Source of the DNA: Nitrospinae bacterium CG11_big_fil_rev_8_21_14_0_20_56_8 | GTDB lineage: Bacteria > Nitrospinota > Nitrospinia > Nitrospinales > VA-1 | Assembly (NCBI GenBank): GCA_002796165.1 | Contig: PCWF01000259.1 | Location: forward strand, 1-18,664 | DNA length: 18,664 nucleotides | Direction: 5' to 3' | Part shown: piece by piece, positions 14,574-18,664 of the stretch | Position numbering within the stretch: the stretch's first letter is position 1 | Layout: each line of letters starts with the position of its first letter | Program-made: the position numbers and the translations under genes | The notes under the pieces: model-generated | Databases searched by the model: none | What the model saw: the letters and a program-made list of their open reading frames with translations, nothing else | Told to the model about the DNA's origin: nothing

Positions 14574-15385
14574 GTCACGAAATAGAATAAAGAGGTGAAC
14601 ACCAGGTCGGCGATGATGATGAGGATCATCGACACGACCACGGCGGTGCGGGTGTTCTGGCCGACCTTTTCCGCCCCTCCTTCGATGATGAAGGCCATGT
14701 AACTCCCGACCATCACGATGATCACCGCGAACACGCCGCTCTTGATGAGACCCGTAATCACGTCCTGGAGTTTCATCGACTCCAGCGACCGGTCGTAGTA
14801 AGCGATCGGATCGATGCCCAGGGTGGTGACCCCGATCAGGAATCCGCCCAGGATTCCCATGACATCGGCCATGACCGTCAGGCACGGAAGCATCACCAGG
14901 ATGGCAAGAAACCGGGGCGTGATCAGGAACTTGACGGGGTTGAGAGCCATCGTTTCGAGGGCGAGGATCTCGTCCGAAACCTTCATGGTGCCCATCTCCG
15001 CGGTGAAGGCCGCGCCCACGCGCCCGGCCATCACCAGGGCCGTCATCAACGGACCCAATTCCCGCGTGATGGATACCCCGACCAGCGCGCCCACATACTC
15101 CAGCGCGCCCAGGCGGTCGAGCTGGGCGGCGGTTTGGAAAGCCAGGATGACGCCGATCAGGAAGGCCACCAGGAACACGATGGTGGTCGATTTGACCCCC
15201 ACCTCCTCCATCTGCGTCCAGACCGGCCGCCACTTGAACGGCTTGCCCCTCAGCGGCTCGATGAAGGTGCAGTACAGGGTGGAGCGGGTGAGATAATAGA
15301 TTCCGCTGATCTCCCTGAAAAACTCCTCCGCCCGGTTCCAGACGAGGAATCCCCTGCGGCCGATGTTTCCGAAAAACGCTCTCAC
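14570..15385 (-). CDS. mlaE: MlaE-like permease
   Basis: The protein is an MlaE/PerM-fold permease (DUF140) with about five membrane segments and the family core GVSITRELGPLMTALVMAGR followed by GAAFTAEMGTMKVSDEI. It forms a dimer in the inner membrane and passes phospholipid to or from MlaD. I choose GTG 15385 (271 residues, MRAFFGNIGRRGFLVWNRAE) because GGGGA lies about 7 nt upstream. GTG 15418 would add 11 residues (282) without a ribosome site. It is the first gene of the operon. No convincing promoter was found between it and the miniature element 218 bp upstream. Confidence 0.93.
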   Translation of the reverse strand: MRAFFGNIGRRGFLVWNRAEEFFREISGIYYLTRSTLYCTFIEPLRGKPFKWRPVWTQMEEVGVKSTTIVFLVAFLIGVILAFQTAAQLDRLGALEYVGALVGVSITRELGPLMTALVMAGRVGAAFTAEMGTMKVSDEILALETMALNPVKFLITPRFLAILVMLPCLTVMADVMGILGGFLIGVTTLGIDPIAYYDRSLESMKLQDVITGLIKSGVFAVIIVMVGSYMAFIIEGGAEKVGQNTRTAVVVSMILIIIADLVFTSLFYFVT

Positions 15386-15547
15386 GGCAGATCCCCATAA
15401 TCCGCCCGGGTCCTCCACGCGCGGAGGAACGCGGGCTCAAAGGAACAACGGCTTTTTCCCTTTTCGGGACCGCACCCGTAAAATCCCGGACGGGACCATC
15501 GCATCATCATGAATCGTCAGGTGTCCTGGGAGAATTCGTCAACGATT

Positions 15548-15566
15548 CCGTCCGCCGCGCGGACGG
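15548..15566. repeat. GC-rich hairpin upstream of mlaE
   Basis: CCGTCCGC (15548-15555) pairs perfectly with GCGGACGG (15559-15566) around CGC. No T run follows on either strand. It may be a leader structure or a Rho-dependent stop remnant between the partner-switching genes and the mla operon. Confidence 0.4.
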
Positions 15567-15603
15567 GCGAAAAGCAAACGCTATGCCAAAAACAAGGAAC
15601 TGG

Positions 15604-15905
15604 CAGGTTGCTGAAAAACTCCAAAAATGTCATCCTGAGTCCTTCGGCAAGCTCAGGATAAACTCCGCGAAGGATCTAGTACTTGGTTGCAAAAGTTCAT
15701 AGCCAATAGTCATGCTTCGACAAGCTCAGCATGACAACTATTTTGTCGCCCTGAGCCTGTCGAAGGGCTAAATCCTTATGGTTACTTATTTTTGCAACCA
15801 AGTACTAGCCTGATTAGTAAATTCAAGCTGGACAAGGGTTTCGGGCAAGATTCTTCGCCGCACTGCGGCTCAGAATGACACCCGAAAGAGTTTTTCAGCA
15901 ACCTG
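15604..15905. mobile_element. Miniature inverted-repeat element, copy 2, interrupted by another element
   Basis: The 302-bp element has perfect 18-bp terminal inverted repeats, CAGGTTGCTGAAAAACTC (15604-15621) and its inverse (15888-15905). Flanks are CTGG (15600-15603) and CTAG (15906-15909), a 4-bp target duplication with one mismatch. Without the inner 125-bp insertion and its extra CTAG it would be about 173 bp. Its interior matches copy 1 in opposite orientation. It has no coding capacity. The right flank CTAG contains the stop codon of the antagonist gene, so the element lies directly against that gene. Confidence 0.88.
15680..15804. mobile_element. Nested 125-bp miniature element inside copy 2
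   Basis: TACTTGGTTGCAAAA (15680-15694) and its exact inverse (15790-15804) bound the element. CTAG flanks it on both sides (15676-15679, 15805-15808) as a perfect 4-bp target duplication. Copy 1 has no insertion at the corresponding site (CTGG there). The interior contains paired CTTCGACAAGCTCAG-type palindromic modules and no gene. The ends share GGTTGC followed by A-rich sequence with the outer element. Confidence 0.88.
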
Positions 15906-16238
15906 CTAGAGGGCCTCTTCCCGGGAATCGAAGACCTCGAACACCGACAACAGGCGGGCGATTTCAAAAACATCTTTCACCGTGGGGGTCAGCCCCACCA
16001 GGCGAAACTTGTTCTTGCTACTGTGGCTCCATTGCAAACCCTCGACCAGGGTCGCGATGCCCGAACTGTCGATGTAGGGAACTCCGGAAAGGTCCACCAC
16101 GATGGCCTTGCGGTTTTTTTCGAACAGGGGGGTCAGGAATTCCCGTACCTTGGGGGACGTGCTCATATCGATTTCCCCCTCGATGTGAACCGTCACCACT
16201 CCCCCCTGGCCTTCCTCGGACCGCAATTCGATCGACAT
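15906..16238 (-). CDS. STAS-domain anti-sigma factor antagonist (RsbV/SpoIIAA-like)
   Basis: The 110-residue single STAS domain has VVTVHIEGEIDMSTSPKVRE at the start and VDLSGVPYIDSSGIATLVEG (residues 48-67), with Ser58 at the position phosphorylated in SpoIIAA. Unphosphorylated antagonist binds the kinase/anti-sigma partner and frees its target; phosphorylation reverses this. The kinase gene ends 4 nt upstream, so they form one operon. The stop codon TAG lies within the CTAG target duplication of the miniature element just downstream. STAS proteins also include MlaB of the Mla transporter, whose genes lie downstream on the same strand, but the conserved DSSG and the adjacent kinase favour partner switching. 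Confidence 0.92.
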   Translation of the reverse strand: MSIELRSEEGQGGVVTVHIEGEIDMSTSPKVREFLTPLFEKNRKAIVVDLSGVPYIDSSGIATLVEGLQWSHSSKNKFRLVGLTPTVKDVFEIARLLSVFEVFDSREEAL

Positions 16239-16242
16239 GAAT

Positions 16243-16692
16243 CTAGGGTTTCCCTTGCCCTTGCTGGGCCGCCGGGGCGGTCTCGTTTTTAAAATGTTTC
16301 GTCATCGTCAGGAGGGTTCCCTGTTCCCGCTCGGTGCAGTACGACACCTGGTCCATGATCTCGTGAATGAAATAGGTCCCCAGCCCTCCCGGCTTGACAT
16401 CGTCCAGACACCGGGGCTTGAACGTGGACGTGTCGCATTGCTTCCCGTAATCCCTGATCTTGACCGTGAACTGATCGTCTTTCAACCAGAAAGAAAGCTC
16501 GATGGTCTGGTTGGGGTCGCCCTCGTAACTGTATTTGATGATATTCGAGCAGGCCTCGTCCACGCACAGAACCAGTTTGCGCGCGATTTCGCTGGGCACC
16601 TCCTGGCAGGCGAACAACTGCTGTAGCACCTTGCGGCTGAGGGAGAGAAACTTGGCGTCGCTTGGAATGACGAGTTTGATCGGTTGGTTCAT
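16243..16692 (-). CDS. Serine kinase / anti-sigma factor (RsbW/SpoIIAB-like)
   Basis: The 149-residue GHKL ATPase has the N-box VDEACSNIIKYSY (Glu47, Asn51-region), the G1 motif IRDYGKQ (Asp81, Gly83) and the G2 motif GGLGTYFI (102-109). It should phosphorylate the STAS antagonist encoded 4 nt downstream and bind an unknown target. I start it at the ATG read from 16692: a TATAAT at 16725-16720 would place the transcript start near 16713, excluding the in-frame ATGs further upstream. The start lacks a clear ribosome site. The C-terminal tail NETAPAAQQGQGKP is extra to the fold. No sigma factor gene is adjacent, so the switch output is not visible here. Confidence 0.9.
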   Translation of the reverse strand: MNQPIKLVIPSDAKFLSLSRKVLQQLFACQEVPSEIARKLVLCVDEACSNIIKYSYEGDPNQTIELSFWLKDDQFTVKIRDYGKQCDTSTFKPRCLDDVKPGGLGTYFIHEIMDQVSYCTEREQGTLLTMTKHFKNETAPAAQQGQGKP

Positions 16693-16719
16693 ATCGGGAA
16701 GTCGGGCCAATGTCATTTC

Positions 16720-16725
16720 ATTATA
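16720..16725 (-). promoter_or_regulatory. -10 element of a promoter for the kinase-antagonist pair
   Basis: A perfect TATAAT on minus is preceded by a nine-T tract, but no good -35 is found 17-18 nt upstream (TGTTTT). It may need an activator. Transcription would start near 16713. Confidence 0.4.
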
Positions 16726-16759
16726 GAAAAAAAAATCTCTGAAAACAGCCAAAAACTCG

Positions 16760-16787
16760 TTTCCCCAAATTGGGACCGCTGGGGAAA
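16760..16787. repeat. Inverted repeat between phosphatase and kinase genes
   Basis: TTTCCCCA (16760-16767) and TGGGGAAA (16780-16787), perfect 8-bp arms with a 12-nt loop. On minus, a T5 run begins 4 nt later, so it could be a weak terminator of the phosphatase gene or an operator about 60 bp upstream of the kinase promoter. Two more palindromes adjoin: ATGATATCAT (16802-16811) and GAATTC-GGA-GAATTC (16813-16827). Confidence 0.4.
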
Positions 16788-16864
16788 GCGTAATAAATTC
16801 AATGATATCATAGAATTCGGAGAATTCCACCCCGAATCCACCGATGCTTCCCTTACCGGACCCC

Positions 16865-18160
16865 TCACAGCGCCTTGAAGGCGACGCAGGTGAGATCGTC
16901 GAACTGGGGCGCGTTTTCCGTGAAGTCGCGGATGGATTGCTCCAGCGCCCGGATCAGGTCTCCCGGCGAGTTCGCGTGTTCGCGGATGAGCCGGGTCAAC
17001 CCGCCGGTTCCAAACTCCTCATGGCTCCGGTTCTTGGGTTCCGTGACCCCGTCCGTGTACACCACCACCAGGTCTCCGGGATTCAGCGGGATACTCTCCT
17101 CCCGGTAGGTCTGATCGGGCATAATGCCCAGAGGGGGGCCGCTCGCCTGCCCCTGCTCCCTTACCGTGCCGTCCGTGCTCCAGATGAGAAGCGGGTGATG
17201 CCCGCCGTTGGCCATCCTGAAGGTTTTACTCCTCATGTCCAGGAGGAGATAGAGGATGGTGGTGAACATGCCCCTCTGCGAACGGCGGCACATGATGCGG
17301 TTGACTTCGCTCAACACGCGGACCGGCGAGGGGTCGTTCTGCGAAATGTAACGGAAGTCGCTCATCAGCCGCGCCATTTGCAACGCCGCGGGGACCCCCT
17401 TGCCCGACACGTCGCCCAGCACGATGCCCATCGTGTGGTCGTCGAAGGGGATGAAATCGTAATAATCTCCGCCGACCACCCGCGCCGGGACCGTTTTGCC
17501 CGCGAAGACGAAGCTCACCGATTTGGGCGGCGATGCGGGGAGAAAACTTTCCTGCACCGACTTGGCGAATTCCATGTCTTTTTCCAGGCGCTGGTTTTCC
17601 ATGAGGATCTGGTGAACGCGCGCGTTCTGGATCGCCAGGGCCGCGCTGTCGCAGAACATCTGGAACAACTCCAGGTCGCTGGACCGGAAGGTCTTTTGCC
17701 GGTCCTTCCCGTGGATGACCTGGCAGACGCCGATCACGGCATCCCGGGCCTTGAGCGGCGAACAGAGAAGGGAACCCGTCCGGAATCCCGTTTTCCTGTC
17801 ATAGTCCGGGTTGAACTGGGGATGCGTGTAGGCGTCCTCGACGAGGACGGCTTTCCCGGATTTGGCCACCGTCCCGGCGATGCCCTGGCCCAGCTTGAGC
17901 CGGTTCATGGTCATGATCTTGTCGCCCACTTCGCTGAGGGCGATCTGAAACACCAGTTCTCCCGTCTCCGCGTCCGTCAGCAAGAGCGAGCAAGCATCGG
18001 CCTTCATGACTGTTTTGGCGATATTCATGATGGAGTCGAGCAGGTGGGCGAGATTGAGTTCGGAATTGAGGAGAGAGGTGATCTTGTAACAGGTCTCCAG
18101 CTGGTGGACCCGCTCCTTCAGCCGCGAGCATTCATTTTCCAGGTTGGCCTCTGTCGTCAT
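16865..18160 (-). CDS. GAF-domain PP2C/SpoIIE-type serine phosphatase (RsbU-like)
   Basis: From the ATG read at 18160 (MTTEANLENECSRLKERVHQ) the protein has 431 residues: a short coiled coil (1-25), a GAF sensor domain (about 27-182, with LGQGIAGTVAKSGKAVLVED) and a linking helix. The SpoIIE/PP2C phosphatase domain covers about 195-431. Metal-binding motifs are intact: VGGDYYDF (229-236), GDVSGKGVPAAL (249-260), GGHHP (319-323), YTDGVTEP (368-375) and DDLT (421-424). It should dephosphorylate the STAS antagonist encoded downstream, switching the module on in response to a GAF ligand or signal. The frame is open to 18436, but a promoter at 18359-18387 and the odd composition of that stretch favour the later start. 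No ribosome site is evident. Confidence 0.9.
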   Translation of the reverse strand: MTTEANLENECSRLKERVHQLETCYKITSLLNSELNLAHLLDSIMNIAKTVMKADACSLLLTDAETGELVFQIALSEVGDKIMTMNRLKLGQGIAGTVAKSGKAVLVEDAYTHPQFNPDYDRKTGFRTGSLLCSPLKARDAVIGVCQVIHGKDRQKTFRSSDLELFQMFCDSAALAIQNARVHQILMENQRLEKDMEFAKSVQESFLPASPPKSVSFVFAGKTVPARVVGGDYYDFIPFDDHTMGIVLGDVSGKGVPAALQMARLMSDFRYISQNDPSPVRVLSEVNRIMCRRSQRGMFTTILYLLLDMRSKTFRMANGGHHPLLIWSTDGTVREQGQASGPPLGIMPDQTYREESIPLNPGDLVVVYTDGVTEPKNRSHEEFGTGGLTRLIREHANSPGDLIRALEQSIRDFTENAPQFDDLTCVAFKAL

Positions 18161-18343
18161 ACTGAAAGGCGAATCGCAGATCGAATTCGGTTCATGGGCG
18201 GTTCTGAAAATGGGGCGGGGCCACGAGCCCGGCCCCTGCAGACGGGGCAAGCCCACAGGCCAAACGGAAGATTCCGAATCATTCGCGATTCCCGGGAAAT
18301 TCAAAGCAAAAAGGAAAAGTCCGCCTGGATACCCAAAAATAAC

Positions 18344-18372
18344 TTTATCTCGCTCGGTAAGATAGCTAAAAT
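18344..18372 (+). promoter_or_regulatory. Possible promoter of the dciA-like gene
   Basis: TTTATC (18344-18349), 17-nt spacer, TAAAAT (18367-18372). The -35 is weak. It overlaps the opposing phosphatase promoter almost completely, so the two could exclude each other. Confidence 0.3.
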
Positions 18373-18387
18373 AAAAATTCGGGTCAA
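18359..18387 (-). promoter_or_regulatory. Sigma-70 promoter of the phosphatase gene
   Basis: Read on minus: TTGACC (18387-18382), 17-nt spacer, TATCTT (18364-18359). The predicted start near 18352 leaves an untranslated leader of about 190 nt before the ATG at 18160. No known leader RNA was recognised in it. Confidence 0.6.
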
Positions 18388-18434
18388 GCTTACCGCGGAG
18401 GAGGGCCCCCCTTTCCCCATGAATTGAATCAAAC

Positions 18435-18664
18435 ATGAGACGTCCCGGTTATAAAGCAAGCGGGTGGGAAGGCGTCGGTTCCGTGCTTTCGCGGTCCGTC
18501 AACCCGGTGGAGGACGACGCCGGGGGAAGCGCCGCCCTCCTGGAGTTTCATTGGAACCTGGTGGTCGGGCCCGCGCTGGCCGAAGTCTCCAAAGTCGAGA
18601 AACTGGAGTCCGGAGTGTTGCATGTGGGCCTCAGCCAATCCGATTGGCGGGGACCGTTGGAATC
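18435..18664 (+). CDS. DciA-like (DUF721) protein, N-terminal fragment
   Basis: The gene begins at ATG 18435 and continues past the window; 76 full codons are visible. FHWNLVVGPALAEVSKVEKL followed by ESGVLHVGLSQSDWRGPLE is the DUF721/DciA pattern (W-x-x-VVG, then a strand with L-x-V). DciA loads the replicative helicase in most bacteria lacking DnaC or DnaI. There is an in-frame stop shortly upstream, so no earlier start exists. AGGAGG at about 18397-18402 is too far (more than 30 nt) to serve this ATG. A two-codon frame ATG-AAT-TGA (18419-18427) lies between. The gene is divergent from the phosphatase. Confidence 0.75.
   Translation, partial: MRRPGYKASGWEGVGSVLSRSVNPVEDDAGGSAALLEFHWNLVVGPALAEVSKVEKLESGVLHVGLSQSDWRGPLE

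Noticed and set aside
14574..15440. Extension of the mlaF frame upstream to 15440
   Set aside because: This part overlaps mlaE in another frame and has an Arg/Gly/His-rich, non-protein-like composition. MlaF begins at the ATG at 14573.
16844..18427. Long open frame on plus (527 codons) opposite the phosphatase
   Set aside because: The minus frame contains all PP2C and GAF motifs; the plus frame is an antisense by-product of GC-rich codon use.
18161..18436. N-terminal extension of the phosphatase to 18436
   Set aside because: A sigma-70 promoter lies inside it (18359-18387), no ribosome site supports it, and its composition is unlike the rest of the protein.

Overview
The window looks like part of the chromosome of a moderately GC-rich, free-living Gram-negative bacterium. 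It encodes an MlaE/MlaF/MlaD-type lipid transporter for the outer membrane, several Sec and lipoprotein signals, a sigma-54-type promoter, an RsbU/RsbW/RsbV-type partner-switching module and a DciA-like gene. Nothing in the sequence fixes the taxon. A Nitrospinota, Nitrospirota or Desulfobacterota-like origin is a guess from gene style. No rRNA, tRNA, CRISPR array or phage genes were seen.

Layout. 1-938 (minus): a TPR lipoprotein followed by the start of a RodZ-like helix-turn-helix protein, the gene pair known from pilF-rodZ loci. 1278-2128 (plus): a near-consensus promoter beside a palindrome drives one unknown exported protein that ends in a strong terminator. A TPR lipoprotein and a pentapeptide-repeat protein follow at once (to 3498). 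3618-4926 (plus): a stand-alone receiver with four clustered cysteines, then a small membrane protein behind a sigma-54 promoter. 4944-5141: a miniature inverted-repeat element, then a HAD hydrolase. 6095-7467: two toxin-antitoxin pairs back to back (HicB/HicA on minus, MntA/HepT on plus). 7528-7670: short tandem repeats and a REP-like hairpin. 7995-9929 (minus): two adjacent pentapeptide-repeat genes, the downstream one very long and beginning inside an interspersed repeat.

10112-15385 (minus) is a five-gene operon with 4-nt overlaps or very short gaps: mlaE, mlaF, mlaD, a TPR lipoprotein and a GT-C type membrane glycosyltransferase. It probably builds or maintains the cell envelope. 15604-15905 is a second copy of the miniature element, in inverted orientation, with another miniature element inserted in it. 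It abuts the stop codon of the partner-switching antagonist. 15906-18160 (minus) holds a GAF-PP2C phosphatase, a serine kinase/anti-sigma factor and a STAS antagonist: one complete phosphorylation switch with no sigma factor beside it. A DciA/DUF721 gene starts divergently at 18435 and leaves the window.

The best leads are the nested miniature elements with CTAR-type 4-bp target duplications, the cysteine-cluster receiver, the sigma-54-controlled small membrane protein, the exported protein with its palindrome, promoter and terminator, and the odd composition of the mla operon. I found no single obviously new multi-gene defence or metabolic system. Family calls rest on motif recognition without database searches.
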